From contig JARVGJ010000001.1 in assembly GCA_029762595.1 (NCBI GenBank), positions 1 to 64,000 of the forward strand: DNA of 64,000 bases, given 5' to 3'. The notes below the pieces were generated by a model. The model saw nothing but the letters and a program-made list of their open reading frames with translations, was not told where the DNA came from and did not search any database. Shown one piece after another: positions 40,842 through 52,557 of the stretch. Both the position numbers and the translations under genes were made by a program. Positions within the stretch are counted from its first letter, which is position 1. The number at the start of each line of letters is the position of its first letter. The stretch comes from Methanolobus sp. (GTDB lineage Archaea > Halobacteriota > Methanosarcinia > Methanosarcinales > Methanosarcinaceae).

Positions 40842-41330
40842 TCACTTCACACGATTGCCATATATGTTCTGCAGATGACCTTTTGGATCAAAATCTGTTG
40901 TTAACTTCAACTTCCCGGAATCTGATTGTATTGTGACATGCCAACTATCAGATGAAAAATTATCTTCGTCATGAGTGGTCTTTTTCTTTACCTTTATGGA
41001 GCTTATGCCTGCATTGGGAATAGCGAAATTTGCCGGGCTCTCTGCAAGCACGGCCTGTGCACTCATCCCAGCATACCTTTCAGCATACCTGAAAGAACCT
41101 TTTATCTGCGCACCCCATTTTCCAAAGAAACCTTTGCCTTCTGCTTTTGCCTTTTCACGGGATTCCAGGACAACCTGCTTCATCACATCATTTGTTACCT
41201 TTGCAAATATTGTAGTATCCGGGGTTGCAACAAGTGTGAAAGTATCAGACAACAGACCTAACATTTTACTCTTACTCATACTGGGAACAATACCAATTAT
41301 TTCATCTTCCATAGAAAACCTCCTCAACAC
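40842..41330 (-). CDS. Hypothetical protein
   Basis: Intact 162-aa ORF. Confidence 0.6.
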   Translation of the reverse strand: MLRRFSMEDEIIGIVPSMSKSKMLGLLSDTFTLVATPDTTIFAKVTNDVMKQVVLESREKAKAEGKGFFGKWGAQIKGSFRYAERYAGMSAQAVLAESPANFAIPNAGISSIKVKKKTTHDEDNFSSDSWHVTIQSDSGKLKLTTDFDPKGHLQNIYGNRVK

Positions 41331-41535
41331 CCAATTGGTGTTATAACACCTGCAACTTAGCAGTCACAAATGAGTGTAAATAAAAATACATAGATAAATA
41401 TATAAAGATTGTTGTCTGCTTTTTTCAACACCATGTCCGGAAATATCCAAAAACAGATAATGCAAAACATTATTATCTTTAACTTGTTAGCAGGATAATG
41501 CTTATCAGAATGAACATAAATCGTGTGATGATCAG

Positions 41536-42351
41536 ATGTACGATCCAACAACTAGAAAAGAGGACAGCAGTGACTCACTTATACAAATGGAGAATATAGT
41601 TGTCCGCAAAAAAGATAAAGTGATCCTCGATTCTATATCTTTTAACATAAAAAGGGGAGAAAACGTAGCAATAATCGGACCCAATGGCTCTGGCAAGTCA
41701 TCCATCATCAGGACCATAACGGGTGACTACAGACCCATTGCAGGAACCGAGAAGATGATATTCAGGATACTTGGAAAGGAACGCTGGAACCTGGCTGACC
41801 TTAATGTCCTGCTGGGAATTGTTTCAGGGGACCTCCAATTAGAGTATACAAGGGACATAACCGTCATCGAAGTGATACTCTCGGGTTTTTTCAGCAGTAT
41901 AGGGATACACCCCAACCTTCGTATCAGGCCTTATATGCTTAAGAGAACTGCAGAGATAATCAGGTTCCTGGAGATAGAACACCTTGCAGACAGGAACATA
42001 TCGGAGATCTCAACAGGCGAAGCAAGAAGAGCACTTATCGGCAGGGCACTGGTACATGACCCCATGATACTCGTACTTGATGAACCCAGCAACAGCCTTG
42101 ACATGAAAAGCAAACGGAAGTTCAGGGAAACCGTAAGCAAAATAACCAGATCCGGAAAGAGCATAGTCCTTGTGACCCACGACCTTGAAGATATCGTCCC
42201 TGAAATAAACCGTGCGGTCCTTCTGAAGGATGGCAGGATATTTGCTGATGGGGATATTGAGGATATACTTACTGCCGGGAAACTAACGGAGTTATTTGGC
42301 ATTCCGGTAGAGGTTGGCAAGGACAAGGGATATTATCATGCTTGGTGCTGA
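41536..42351 (+). CDS. ABC transporter ATP-binding protein
   Basis: Walker A IIGPNGSGKSS, signature ISTGEARR, Walker B MILVLDEPSNSLD. Confidence 0.9.
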   Translation: MYDPTTRKEDSSDSLIQMENIVVRKKDKVILDSISFNIKRGENVAIIGPNGSGKSSIIRTITGDYRPIAGTEKMIFRILGKERWNLADLNVLLGIVSGDLQLEYTRDITVIEVILSGFFSSIGIHPNLRIRPYMLKRTAEIIRFLEIEHLADRNISEISTGEARRALIGRALVHDPMILVLDEPSNSLDMKSKRKFRETVSKITRSGKSIVLVTHDLEDIVPEINRAVLLKDGRIFADGDIEDILTAGKLTELFGIPVEVGKDKGYYHAWC

Positions 42352-42560
42352 ATGAATTTTCTTTACTAAGTTTCAGGTTAGAATCTTATGCAAAAAATAC
42401 AATTCATAAAAGCAATACCAACACATATGAAATATTATCAGGCTTCCACATATATTCACAAATTATAATAACTTGTATTTCATTGCTTATTATTACTTGA
42501 AATATATTTACTTTATTTAGTAGAGTAAAAAACTAAACCATGCATTTTGGATGCGAACTT

Positions 42561-42848
42561 ATGAATGAAAATAAAGATCTTAATCCAGGAACCGTAATGT
42601 TAATTGAGATTGTGGGGGCAGTGTTTTGTCTGCTGGGATCGGGCTGGATATACTCCGGTAAAGGAGTAATTGGAATTATATTACTTATTAGTTATTGGAT
42701 ATTATTATTTGTGGAAGTCTTTATTATTATTCCTCTGGTAGGAGTGATAACTCTGGGATTTGGACTTGTTTTTTATTTTTTAATCCCTATACAAAATATA
42801 ATCGTTGGTGCAATTTCAGGTTTAATTGTGAAGGGGAATATGGAGTAA
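42561..42848 (+). CDS. Small membrane protein
   Basis: MNENKDLNPGTVMLIEIVGAVFCLLGSGW..., three TM stretches. Confidence 0.6.
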   Translation: MNENKDLNPGTVMLIEIVGAVFCLLGSGWIYSGKGVIGIILLISYWILLFVEVFIIIPLVGVITLGFGLVFYFLIPIQNIIVGAISGLIVKGNME

Positions 42849-43029
42849 ATACTTATTCTAAAAAACGGAAGTTTTAAGGTTTATACCCTTACATCCGCAA
42901 ACGAAAAAATAAAAAGGCTGCACATCTCTTTTAGTATATGCATTCAAATATAATTGGCTCATATGCTAGTCCTAAAACGAGATACTCACTAAAAATCGCA
43001 AATATTACAACTTTTACACGGATGATACC

Positions 43030-44289
43030 ATGAGGGAATTTATCGACCAGCTCAGGAAGAACGGGAAGCTTACAGAGATCACAGAGCCTGTTTCAAAGGT
43101 GTTCGAGGCACCGCGCATTGCAAAAAGGACACCTGGACCGGTGATGTTCCATGACATTGACGGGAACAGGGCCATCATGAACGTGCTCGGTTCAAGGGAT
43201 GAACTTGCAACAATGTTTGGTGTGGACAAGGATAAGATAATCAGGAGACTCTCAGAGGTATCGCCTGATGGCGAGGTGGTGGTTGTTGAGGACTCTCCCA
43301 CAATGGAGGTTATCGAGCATGATGTGGACCTTACAAAACTGCCGATAATGACCCATTTTGAGAAGGATGCAGGACCTTACATCACAGCTGGGATTGTTGT
43401 TACGGAATATGAAGGCGTGATGAACGCAGCCATCCACAGATTACTGGTAGTGGACAGGACACGGCTTGCAGCACGGCTTGTGGCACCAAGGCACAGCTAC
43501 GTCATGCACAGGAAAGCATCGGAAAAAGGAGAGAAGCTACCCATTGCTATTGTGATCGGAGCAGAACCTGCAATTACTTTCGCATCGACCACACGTGTGC
43601 CCGCCGGAAAGGAATTCAATTATGCGGCTGCCCTTAAGGGAAAAACGGTAGAGCTATTTGAATGTTCAAATGGTATCAAAGTGCCCCATGCAGAGATAGT
43701 GCTTGAGGGTTATATCGATCCAAAGGAAAGGGTTGATGAGGGTCCCTTCGTAGATATCACAGGTACTTATGACCTGGTTAGGAAGGAACCGGTCATACAC
43801 ATAACCAGAATACTGCATCGCAAGGATCCCATATACCACGGGATATTGCCTGCAGGCCCTGAGCACCTCCTCATGATGGGAGTGCCTTACGAGCCACGGA
43901 TATTCAACGCTGTGAGCGAGGTCACCACGGTAAAGAATGTGGTACTCACAGAAGGCGGATGCTGTTACCTGCATGCTGTGGTGCAGATTGAGAAGCAGAC
44001 CGAAGGCGACGGGAAGAACGCCATCATGGCAGCTTTTGCAGCCCATACAAGCCTGAAACATGTGGTCGTTGTGGATGAGGATATAGATATCTTTGACCTG
44101 CATGATGTGGAATTTGCGATTGCCACCAGGGTTAAAGGTGACATGGATATCATGATAATACCAAATGTAAGGGGAAGCTCACTTGATCCCAGGGGATTAT
44201 CGGACGGAACCACTACAAAAGTGGGTATCGATGCAACAAAGGTTCTGAAAGAGGCTCAGAACTTCGAACGTGCAAAGATGCCTGAGTGA
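43030..44289 (+). CDS. UbiD-family decarboxylase, probable anhydromevalonate phosphate decarboxylase
   Basis: UbiD family motifs (VLGSRDELATMFG, NVRGSSLDPRG); followed by AcnX genes. Confidence 0.85.
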   Translation: MREFIDQLRKNGKLTEITEPVSKVFEAPRIAKRTPGPVMFHDIDGNRAIMNVLGSRDELATMFGVDKDKIIRRLSEVSPDGEVVVVEDSPTMEVIEHDVDLTKLPIMTHFEKDAGPYITAGIVVTEYEGVMNAAIHRLLVVDRTRLAARLVAPRHSYVMHRKASEKGEKLPIAIVIGAEPAITFASTTRVPAGKEFNYAAALKGKTVELFECSNGIKVPHAEIVLEGYIDPKERVDEGPFVDITGTYDLVRKEPVIHITRILHRKDPIYHGILPAGPEHLLMMGVPYEPRIFNAVSEVTTVKNVVLTEGGCCYLHAVVQIEKQTEGDGKNAIMAAFAAHTSLKHVVVVDEDIDIFDLHDVEFAIATRVKGDMDIMIIPNVRGSSLDPRGLSDGTTTKVGIDATKVLKEAQNFERAKMPE

Positions 44290-44332
44290 ATCTAAGTAAA
44301 TAAAAAAGATAAATAAGAGCGGCGGGAAAAAG

Positions 44333-45517
44333 ATGTACCTTACACCTGAAGAAGAAAATACACTTGATGGTGAATATGGCAGGAGCCTGCAGAAAGCCAT
44401 AGAGATACTTGTTGCACTTGGTGATATCTACGGTGCTGACAGGCTCATACCCGTGAAAAGTGCGCAGATCGCCGGTGTTTCCTATAAGACCATAGGCGAT
44501 GCTGGACTGGAATGGATCAGCGACCTTGAAGGGGAGGTCAGGATACCTTCTGTGCTAAATCCTGCCGGCATGGACATCGCAAGATGGGATGAGATGGGGA
44601 TTGACCCCTTTTTTGCCAAGAAGCAACAGGAGATCATAGAAGCTTATGCCAGGCTTGGTATCCAGACCAAATGTACATGCACTCCATACTATCTGGAAGG
44701 ATTTGACGTCAGAATGGATGACCATATCGCCTGGAGCGAGTCCTCTGCCGTGTCTTATGCCAACTCTGTCATCGGTGCCAGGACTAATCGTGAGGGTGGG
44801 CCCTCAGCACTGGCTGCGGCACTGGTAGGAAAAACCGCGAATTACGGATACCACCTTGACCATATGAGAGAGCCTGTCATCGCCGTAGAGATAGACTGCC
44901 ATCTGGAAGGGGCGGATTACGGTGCCTTGGGATACATTGCAGGGAAGGATATTGGAAGCCGGGTAGCCATATTCCACATGAAGGACATACCTTCCAAAGA
45001 TGAGATGAAATCCCTTGGTGCTGCAATGGCTGCCTCGGGTGCTGTTGCCCTTTATCATATCGAAGGTGTGACACCTGAAGCTGTCAGGAACAAATTTACA
45101 AGACCTGAAGAGACTATAACAGTTGAAAGAAAGCAGATAGACGATGTCTATGAGGCCAATAAGGAGATAGATTCTACAGAGATCATAACGGTAGGCTGTC
45201 CTCACTGTTCACCCAAAGAGCTGCAAGAGATCGCAGAGCTTGTAGATGGAAAAAAGCTCAGGAAGGAGATGTGGGTATGTACTGCAAGGGAAGTTGCTCA
45301 GAGGCATCCGGATCTTGTACGGAAGATCGAGAAAAGCGGGGCAAAGATCGTGTGTGACACCTGTATGGTGGTATCACCTGCAGCCAACAGGTATTCTTCC
45401 ATGACCGTTAATTCGGGAAAAGCGCTTGCATATGTTCCGAGCATGTGTAAGGTAGCAGCCAGGTATGCAACTATAGCAGACTGCATAAAAGAGGCAGGTG
45501 TTCTGGATGAGAATTAA
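44333..45517 (+). CDS. Aconitase X large subunit (phosphomevalonate dehydratase large subunit)
   Basis: DUF521/AcnX-type: [56 protein letters not shown]. Confidence 0.92.
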   Translation: MYLTPEEENTLDGEYGRSLQKAIEILVALGDIYGADRLIPVKSAQIAGVSYKTIGDAGLEWISDLEGEVRIPSVLNPAGMDIARWDEMGIDPFFAKKQQEIIEAYARLGIQTKCTCTPYYLEGFDVRMDDHIAWSESSAVSYANSVIGARTNREGGPSALAAALVGKTANYGYHLDHMREPVIAVEIDCHLEGADYGALGYIAGKDIGSRVAIFHMKDIPSKDEMKSLGAAMAASGAVALYHIEGVTPEAVRNKFTRPEETITVERKQIDDVYEANKEIDSTEIITVGCPHCSPKELQEIAELVDGKKLRKEMWVCTAREVAQRHPDLVRKIEKSGAKIVCDTCMVVSPAANRYSSMTVNSGKALAYVPSMCKVAARYATIADCIKEAGVLDEN

Positions 45518-45908
45518 TTGCAGGACAATATCCAGAGGTGTTGCAGAGGGAGAAGTGCTTCTTACCCATGACGCAATATCATTCCTTGGCAATGTAGATC
45601 CTGAGACTGGAATTGTTGTGGAGCCTCAGCATGAGCTTTACGGACAGTCCATAGGCGGGAGGATCCTTGTTTTCCCACATGGGAAAGGGTCAACAGTAGG
45701 TTCTTATGTCATCTACCAGCTTTTCAAGAACAATGTAGCTCCTGCTGCAATGATAAATCTGGAATCAGAACCCATTGTAGCTGTAGGAGCGATAATATCA
45801 GGCATCCCGCTTGTTGACAGGCTTGAGAAGGACCCCTTCGGATTGCTGAAGAATGGAGACAGGGTTGTTGTAAACAGTACAGATGCCTTTGTCATGATCA
45901 AGAAATGA
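45508..45908 (+). CDS. Aconitase X small subunit (DUF126, phosphomevalonate dehydratase small subunit)
   Basis: [36 protein letters not shown]; overlaps upstream gene. Confidence 0.92.
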
Positions 45909-47029
45909 ATAGATACCAATCCATGGATGTCTGCTTTCGCTGGAACAGGAAGAACACTTACAGCCTTGCAGCACTGGTACCCCTTGTGCCCGGGGCTTTG
46001 AGGGTCAAGGAACCACATGAAGGAATAATGATATACAGCTTCGCTACCCTGCAGGCTGACCAGGTTTACAGGGAAGTGAAGAAGGCAGAGACAGACACAG
46101 TTTTCATAGCAGGTGGCCCCCATCCCACGGGTGCTCCGGATGAGACACTTGAACATTTTGACTATGCAGTCATAGGTGAGGGAGAAGAGACCTTACCTGA
46201 ACTTATAGGGACTATCATTGCAGGAAAGGATGTTTCCGGTGTGAGAGGCATCGCCTATAGGGATAAGAACGGAAAAACTGTCATGACAGAAAAAAGAGGG
46301 TTTGTTGATCTTGACAAATATCCCTGTTTTGACCCGGATGTGGTGATGGCACCTCTGGAGATAAGCCGGGGCTGCCCTTTCAGGTGCAAATACTGCCAGA
46401 CACCGCGCATCTTCGGGAATAGGATGAGGCACAGAAGTCTGGATTCCATCATGATGTTTGTGAAATATTATAAAGACCTGAGATTTACGTCATCCAATGC
46501 ACTGGCCTACGGCAGCGACGGGATACACCCAAGACTTGATAAGGTTGAAAAACTGCTTTCAAGCATTCATGAACAAGGGAGCAGGAACATCTTCTTTGGC
46601 ACATTCCCATCGGAGATCAGGCCGGAATTCGTTACTGATGAATCACTTCAACTTATCACAAAATACTGCACCAATGCAAAAGTGAGCCTCGGTGCACAGT
46701 CAGGGAGTGACCGTATCCTCAGAGAGATACACAGGGGGCACACGGTCGATGATGTTGTGCGAAGCCTTGAACTCACTTTTAGTCACGGCATCACACCAGT
46801 AGTTGATTTTATGGTGGGTTTCCCTGATGAGACCGAAGAGGAACAGGACATGAGCCTGGAGCTTATCAGATGGATATGCAAAAAAGGTGGTCATGTGCAT
46901 TCACATTACCTGACACCTCTGCCGGGGACGCCCTATGCAGGCATCACTCCCTCACCCGTCAGTGAACGCTACAGGAAAATGATGGGCAGGATGGCACTTA
47001 AGGGTAAGGTTACGGGATCATGGGAGTGA
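45905..47029 (+). CDS. B12-binding domain radical SAM protein
   Basis: N-terminal cobalamin-binding-like domain, radical [20 protein letters not shown] overlap with AcnX small subunit gene. Confidence 0.87.
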   Translation: MNRYQSMDVCFRWNRKNTYSLAALVPLVPGALRVKEPHEGIMIYSFATLQADQVYREVKKAETDTVFIAGGPHPTGAPDETLEHFDYAVIGEGEETLPELIGTIIAGKDVSGVRGIAYRDKNGKTVMTEKRGFVDLDKYPCFDPDVVMAPLEISRGCPFRCKYCQTPRIFGNRMRHRSLDSIMMFVKYYKDLRFTSSNALAYGSDGIHPRLDKVEKLLSSIHEQGSRNIFFGTFPSEIRPEFVTDESLQLITKYCTNAKVSLGAQSGSDRILREIHRGHTVDDVVRSLELTFSHGITPVVDFMVGFPDETEEEQDMSLELIRWICKKGGHVHSHYLTPLPGTPYAGITPSPVSERYRKMMGRMALKGKVTGSWE

Positions 47030-47042
47030 AAAGCCCGCATCA

Positions 47043-48209
47043 TCAATCCAGACCATCATAGGTCCTTTTGAAAATATAAGCTGATAAGGCCACGAGAAAA
47101 GCAAAGCCACACGAAGTTGCAAAGACCATCTGCATACCACTGTACAACAGCACCACAGCAAGTACAAGCGGGGCTGCGGTCTGTCCGGCGTATTTCATGA
47201 TATTGAACACGGATACGATGCCCCCCATCATCCCAGGAGGAGCTACCTGAGTTGCAAGGGTGTTAAGCTGGGGTTGCACCATTCCAAAACCTGCCCCGAA
47301 TATGAATATCAGTCCGAGTACCTGCCAGAGAGAATCCGCAAGTATCAGGCCACCAAGTGCAATCCCTGTTATAGCAAATCCTGCCATGAGAAGCTTTGGT
47401 TTGCCATATTTTGCAGAGAATGACCTGGCCCGGGAAGCAATCATTGCCATTGCCATCCCTTGAAGGCCAAGGGCAAGACCTGCATCTGCTGCAGTGAAAC
47501 CAAAATTGTCCTTGAGGATGAAAGGGACATAGATGACCATGGTGTAAAGCAGGAAGAATATAGCAAAGCTTAACATAATGGTGTAAAGGACACGGAACTC
47601 AGCAAGAACTGCAATAACCGAGCTTCCCACTTTAGTCCTGTTCTGTAGAGGATTGGTTTCAGGCAGGACGAACAATACGACAATGGCAAGAGGTATGGAA
47701 AGACCATAGAAGAGGAACGGGACATTCCATCCGTAAGTAGCAAGGAAACCACCGATCAGCGGAGCAGATACGGCACCAACACCGGTTGTCATGCTCATCT
47801 TCCCCATGGCACTGACCCTCTCAAGGCCAGAGTATAGTTCCCCTATCATTGTCATAGCTATTGGCAGCATTCCTGCAATACCCATACCCTGGATGAACCT
47901 CAAAGCCAGCAGAGTATTCATATCAGTAGAGAAATAACAGGCCACACCTGCCATACCGTTTATAAGGAGGCAGGGTACTAGTATGCTTTTACGTCCCACA
48001 CGATCTGCAATAAAGCTCACCAATATCATAGAGAGAGCTGTTGAGAAAGTATAGATTCCGAGGATCAGCCCTACGGCCTCTCTTGAGGTATTCAGAGGCT
48101 CCACCATGAAAGGAAGCACCGGGCCAAGCAGGGCTCCGGCCGACATTGCAAAGAATGCCACCAGGCAGATCAGGGAAAGAACGGCTTTTCCTTTCATTTT
48201 ACCAGACAC
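47043..48209 (-). CDS. MFS transporter
   Basis: 12-TM pattern, DRVGRKSILVPCLL motif. Confidence 0.9.
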   Translation of the reverse strand: MSGKMKGKAVLSLICLVAFFAMSAGALLGPVLPFMVEPLNTSREAVGLILGIYTFSTALSMILVSFIADRVGRKSILVPCLLINGMAGVACYFSTDMNTLLALRFIQGMGIAGMLPIAMTMIGELYSGLERVSAMGKMSMTTGVGAVSAPLIGGFLATYGWNVPFLFYGLSIPLAIVVLFVLPETNPLQNRTKVGSSVIAVLAEFRVLYTIMLSFAIFFLLYTMVIYVPFILKDNFGFTAADAGLALGLQGMAMAMIASRARSFSAKYGKPKLLMAGFAITGIALGGLILADSLWQVLGLIFIFGAGFGMVQPQLNTLATQVAPPGMMGGIVSVFNIMKYAGQTAAPLVLAVVLLYSGMQMVFATSCGFAFLVALSAYIFKRTYDGLD

Positions 48210-48292
48210 ACACTTTCAAATGGTTCCTGTTCAAAATTAATGAGGAATAAAATAACCGGAATGAATTTTGAAACTATCCATGTTTGCAGAAC

Positions 48293-48955
48293 TTACTTAC
48301 GGACCCGGTGTTCTGTGAATTCCCCATTAAGGTATACGAATACTGTTATCTGTTCACCTTTGTTGAACTTTCTCATTTCCCTGTCATATACACCCTGTAC
48401 ATGTTTCAGACCGTTCTTTTGGAAATGGGTTTCTGCCATTTTGAGGAAATCCTTAACCTGCGTGAGATAGCTCACTTCATAGGACTTGATCTGCATGGCT
48501 ATTTTCTCTGCCTCTTCATCATCTATTTCTGCATGATAACAACCATGGAGGTCCAGACCGGCTATCTGGCGCCAGGCGATATTTCCTTCCTCATCCGGCT
48601 CCCGGTGCAACATGAAGGGATAAAGCCTGCATATCATAGGACGCTGCTGGTATATGGCACATCTTTTATCCCGAAGGAAAATGCAGGACCCGTCATCCTT
48701 TGCCCTGAGCGCATAACCTGATACGTAAAAGCGCCCATGTTGGTCGCAAAGTTCATAATATGGCGCAGGCGCCATACAATGACTGTCAGATCCCATTAAT
48801 CTGACCGCATCGGCGTTTAGCAGGAAGACGTGGTCATTGAACTGTCGGGTGCAGCACTGCGCACAGAAGTCACATTCAAATCCAATTTCCATTATAATGG
48901 ATATCAGATCCCCTATAGGATAGTCCTGCACGCCTTTAAGCTCCATGTCTGTCAA
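48293..48955 (-). CDS. YkgJ-family cysteine cluster protein
   Basis: FECDFCAQCCTRQF ... CIFLRDKRCAIYQQRPMICRLYPF. Confidence 0.87.
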   Translation of the reverse strand: MTDMELKGVQDYPIGDLISIIMEIGFECDFCAQCCTRQFNDHVFLLNADAVRLMGSDSHCMAPAPYYELCDQHGRFYVSGYALRAKDDGSCIFLRDKRCAIYQQRPMICRLYPFMLHREPDEEGNIAWRQIAGLDLHGCYHAEIDDEEAEKIAMQIKSYEVSYLTQVKDFLKMAETHFQKNGLKHVQGVYDREMRKFNKGEQITVFVYLNGEFTEHRVRK

Positions 48956-49172
48956 ATGAAGCTGTTTTTCTATTATCGGAATAAACTAGATCAACTCCTG
49001 TTTGATGGATTGCATATTCGTTTTATTAAAAAGCAATTTTGGTCCCTTTTCCCGCAAAGTTTAATAATGAGCACTACCTCTAGAAGTAAACTCAAGGACT
49101 GGAACCACATATCCAGGTTAAACTTAAGGTTTATGACAAATTACAAATAATCAATATTCAAGAGGATCAATT

Positions 49173-49346
49173 ATGGGTAAAACAGGCAGCATTGAATGGG
49201 TAAAAATTAAAGGACGCAAAGGAAGGACAATTAAAGTAGAGAAGTGCAAGGCATTAAAGGCACATCCCGGACCTGCACAGCGCTACAGTTCATCAGGTGC
49301 AAAGAGAAGGTTCCTTCGCAGGTCACCAAAAGCACTTGTTAAGTGA
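49173..49346 (+). CDS. Small basic conserved archaeal protein, 57 aa (DUF5350-like; not in ORF track)
   Basis: Reading [59 protein letters not shown]-like GAGGA upstream. Confidence 0.85.
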   Translation: MGKTGSIEWVKIKGRKGRTIKVEKCKALKAHPGPAQRYSSSGAKRRFLRRSPKALVK

Positions 49347-49530
49347 GTTTCCTCGCTTTTCATATTATACTTTTTTATTCATTTTTTCATACTGACCTAA
49401 TCCAGTAGTTTACTTTTTATTCATGTGGAATGACCTGCATCCGATACGCTTATATAGAACTACAAACATTAAAAAACGACTTGAAAACAAATGTCATTTT
49501 AATTTCATACACACAGGAGGATAGACAATT

Positions 49531-51174
49531 ATGGCAGGACAGATGGCGGGACAGCCAATTTTCATATTAAGAGAAGGAAGCCAGAGAACCAGAGGCAGAG
49601 AAGCACAGAGCAACAACATCATGGCTGCAAAGGCAGTAGCTGAAGCTGTAAGGACAACACTTGGCCCCAAAGGAATGGACAAGATGCTTGTAGACAGTCT
49701 CGGAGATGTGGTCATCACAAACGATGGTGCTACCATCCTTAAAGAGATGGACATCGAGCACCCTGCAGCAAAGATGATCGTGGAAGTTTCCAAGACCCAG
49801 GATGATGAGGTTGGTGACGGAACAACCACCGCTGCTGTAATTGCCGGTGAACTGCTAAAAAAGGCAGAAGAGCTTATCGAGCAGGATGTACACCCAACCA
49901 TAATTGCATCCGGTTACAGGATGGCTTCAGAAAAAGCTGGTGAGATCATAAAAACACTCGCTAGAAAAGTCACAAGAGAAAACAGGGACATACTTATCAA
50001 CATCTCCGGAACCGCAATGACCGGAAAGGGTGCCGAAGCAACAAAGGAAGTTCTTGCAAACATCACGGTTGATGCCATTACAAGCATTGTTGATGAAGAC
50101 AACAAGGTTGATATGGAAAACATCAAGATCGAGAAGAAGGTCGGTGCACGTATTGAGGAATCCGAACTCATCAAAGGCATGATCATTGATAAAGAACGTG
50201 TCCACACCAACATGCCAAAGAAGGTCCACAATGCAAAGATCGCACTGCTGAACACGGCAATAGAGCTCAAAGATACAGAAGTTGATGCTGAGATATCCAT
50301 TACATCACCTGAGCAGCTTCAGTCATTCCTTGACCAGGAAGAGAAGATGATCAAAGAACTCGTGGAAAAGGTCGTCAACAGTGGTGCAAATGTCGTATTC
50401 TGCCAGAAGGGAATCGATGATATGGCACAGCACTATCTTGCAAAGGCAGGAGTGTTTGCAATCAGGCGTGTCAAGAAGAGCGACATGCAGAAACTTGCAA
50501 GGGCAACCGGTGGAAAGCTTATCACAAACGTCGATGAGATCACAGACTCAGACCTTGGCAATGCAGACATTGTTGAAGAGAAGAAGATTGGCGGCGATCC
50601 GATGACCTTCGTGACAGGTTGTGTGAATCCAAAGGCAGTCTCCATCCTCCTCCGTGGCGGTACAGAGCACGTAATAGACAACATTGAGAGGGCACTTAAT
50701 GACTCACTCCGTGTGGTCGGTGTAGCTATCGAGGATGAGAAGCTCGTAGCTGGTGGCGGATCCCCTGAAGTGGAGGTTGCACTGAGACTTCAGGAATACG
50801 CAGCAACCCTCAGCGGAAGGGAACAGCTTGCAGTCAAAGCATTTGCAGAAGCCCTTGAAGTAATCCCAAGGACACTTGCAGAGAATGCAGGTCTTGACCC
50901 CATAGACATGCTAATGGAACTGCGTGCACACCACGAGAAGGGCATGAAGACAGCAGGTCTTAATGTCTACGAAGGAAAGGTTATCGACATGTGGGAAGCA
51001 GGCGTAGTAGAGCCACTCAGGGTAAAGACCCAGGCAATCAACGCAGCTGCTGAGTCCGCAGTCATGATCCTCAGGATCGATGACATCATCGCATCCAAGC
51101 AGGGACCAGCCGGACCTTCTGCAGAAGATATGATGCCCGGAATGCCCCCAGGAATGGGCGGCATGGATATGTAA
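49531..51174 (+). CDS. thsA: Thermosome subunit (group II chaperonin)
   Basis: [42 protein letters not shown]-terminal GGM-rich tail. Confidence 0.97.
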   Translation: MAGQMAGQPIFILREGSQRTRGREAQSNNIMAAKAVAEAVRTTLGPKGMDKMLVDSLGDVVITNDGATILKEMDIEHPAAKMIVEVSKTQDDEVGDGTTTAAVIAGELLKKAEELIEQDVHPTIIASGYRMASEKAGEIIKTLARKVTRENRDILINISGTAMTGKGAEATKEVLANITVDAITSIVDEDNKVDMENIKIEKKVGARIEESELIKGMIIDKERVHTNMPKKVHNAKIALLNTAIELKDTEVDAEISITSPEQLQSFLDQEEKMIKELVEKVVNSGANVVFCQKGIDDMAQHYLAKAGVFAIRRVKKSDMQKLARATGGKLITNVDEITDSDLGNADIVEEKKIGGDPMTFVTGCVNPKAVSILLRGGTEHVIDNIERALNDSLRVVGVAIEDEKLVAGGGSPEVEVALRLQEYAATLSGREQLAVKAFAEALEVIPRTLAENAGLDPIDMLMELRAHHEKGMKTAGLNVYEGKVIDMWEAGVVEPLRVKTQAINAAAESAVMILRIDDIIASKQGPAGPSAEDMMPGMPPGMGGMDM

Positions 51175-51275
51175 ATATCCTTTAAACAAGAAATATAGAC
51201 TAAACTCATTTGCGCAGGTTCACCAGAATTCTGCGCAAAACTGCTTTTTTAATGCACTTTTAATCTTTCAAAATA

Positions 51276-51440
51276 TTGGTTCTGTAGAAAACCTATTATC
51301 AATGATTTGTGAACCGCAGATATACTCACCTCTTACAGAGTTGAGTGCCTGCTAAACATCCGTTTAGCAGGTCACGCTGATGAACGCAGATATTTTTCAT
51401 CTGTGGTTTATTAATAAAGAAAGGATTTCTACAGAGCCAA
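51276..51440. repeat. MITE-like intergenic element with terminal inverted repeats
   Basis: TTGGTTCTGTAGAAA at left, TTTCTACAGAGCCAA at right (one mismatch); internal sequence shared with 2912-3003. Confidence 0.65.
51348..51371. terminator. Perfect 10-bp hairpin downstream of thermosome gene
   Basis: CCTGCTAAAC-atcc-GTTTAGCAGG, inside the MITE-like element. Confidence 0.4.
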
Positions 51441-51444
51441 AATA

Positions 51445-52557
51445 TTACTCAAGACACTTGAGTATATCCTTGCGGTCATGAACAGGTTCTATGTAGCGGG
51501 TTCTCCCACGCATGCCCTTACCGGAGAAATCTGCATCTATCAGCCTTGAAACATGCATTTTCTCAATTAATTCATAGAACCGCGTATAGCCAAGACCTGT
51601 TATCTCATGGAATGTCTTGTAGAGCTCACCTGCCTGGAGACTGCTATCCTTTGCTATCAGGCCAAGCAGTGTTTTCTCATGATCGGAAAGTGACCTGATA
51701 TTGCGGCACAGATGAAGTAGTCTGGAAGCCTCATAAGCCTTGTCGACATCTTCAACCAAGATTGTTCTGCTGGCCCGCCTCTCAGCATTCAGCCCTGAAC
51801 GCTTCAGCAGGTCAATACCTATCCTCAGGTCCCCTGTTCGGTCAACGTAATAAACAACCCTGTCCAGCGCCTCGGCGGATACAACATCCTGAAAAAAGGC
51901 ATGTTTTACACGGTTAGCAATAATGTCTGAGATCTCATTGATCTCATATCTTGGAAAAGCAATCTCTTCCGGCAAAAAAACCGAGCCTACCCGGGGATCA
52001 AAACTGTATGGAATGCCCACATCACTGATGATGGCAATTACAGATATACGCGCTCCGGGATACTGCTCATGAGCCCTTAAAAGGGAATACATGACCTCAT
52101 CTGCATGCCCTTCAGGGAAAAGGTAATTGATATCATCCAGAGCCACCACAAGTGTCTTGTTCGAGTCAAGCAGGTATTTTATCACCTTCTCAAAAAGTCT
52201 CCTGAATGCCACACCGGATGTAGGAGGACTTATATGAACAAGCTGCTCATATATCCTTGAAACAACTGCAAACCTTGTGGACTCCATCTGGCAGTTAACC
52301 TTGACAAAGACCACATTGTCAGTGTGTTCTTTGACCTCATTAAAGACCTTTATAACAGCAGTGGTCTTTCCCGTCCCGGGCGGACCTTTTACAAGGCAGT
52401 TGACAGGCCGCATACCCCTCATGGCAGGTTTAAGGCTGAAGCGCAAAGACTGCATATGGGAGTCCCTGTGTGCAAAATATTCCGGAAGGTAATCGAATTC
52501 GAGTACCTCCCCGTTACTGAAAATTGTCTCATCCCACAGAAGCATGTCCTTTTCCAC
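51445..52557 (-). CDS. cdc6: Orc1/Cdc6-type replication initiator
   Basis: VKGPPGTGKTTAVIKVF, LVVALDDINYLF, C-terminal winged helix TGLGYTRFYELIEKMHVSRLIDADFSGKGMRGRTRYI. Confidence 0.92.
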   Translation of the reverse strand: MEKDMLLWDETIFSNGEVLEFDYLPEYFAHRDSHMQSLRFSLKPAMRGMRPVNCLVKGPPGTGKTTAVIKVFNEVKEHTDNVVFVKVNCQMESTRFAVVSRIYEQLVHISPPTSGVAFRRLFEKVIKYLLDSNKTLVVALDDINYLFPEGHADEVMYSLLRAHEQYPGARISVIAIISDVGIPYSFDPRVGSVFLPEEIAFPRYEINEISDIIANRVKHAFFQDVVSAEALDRVVYYVDRTGDLRIGIDLLKRSGLNAERRASRTILVEDVDKAYEASRLLHLCRNIRSLSDHEKTLLGLIAKDSSLQAGELYKTFHEITGLGYTRFYELIEKMHVSRLIDADFSGKGMRGRTRYIEPVHDRKDILKCLE

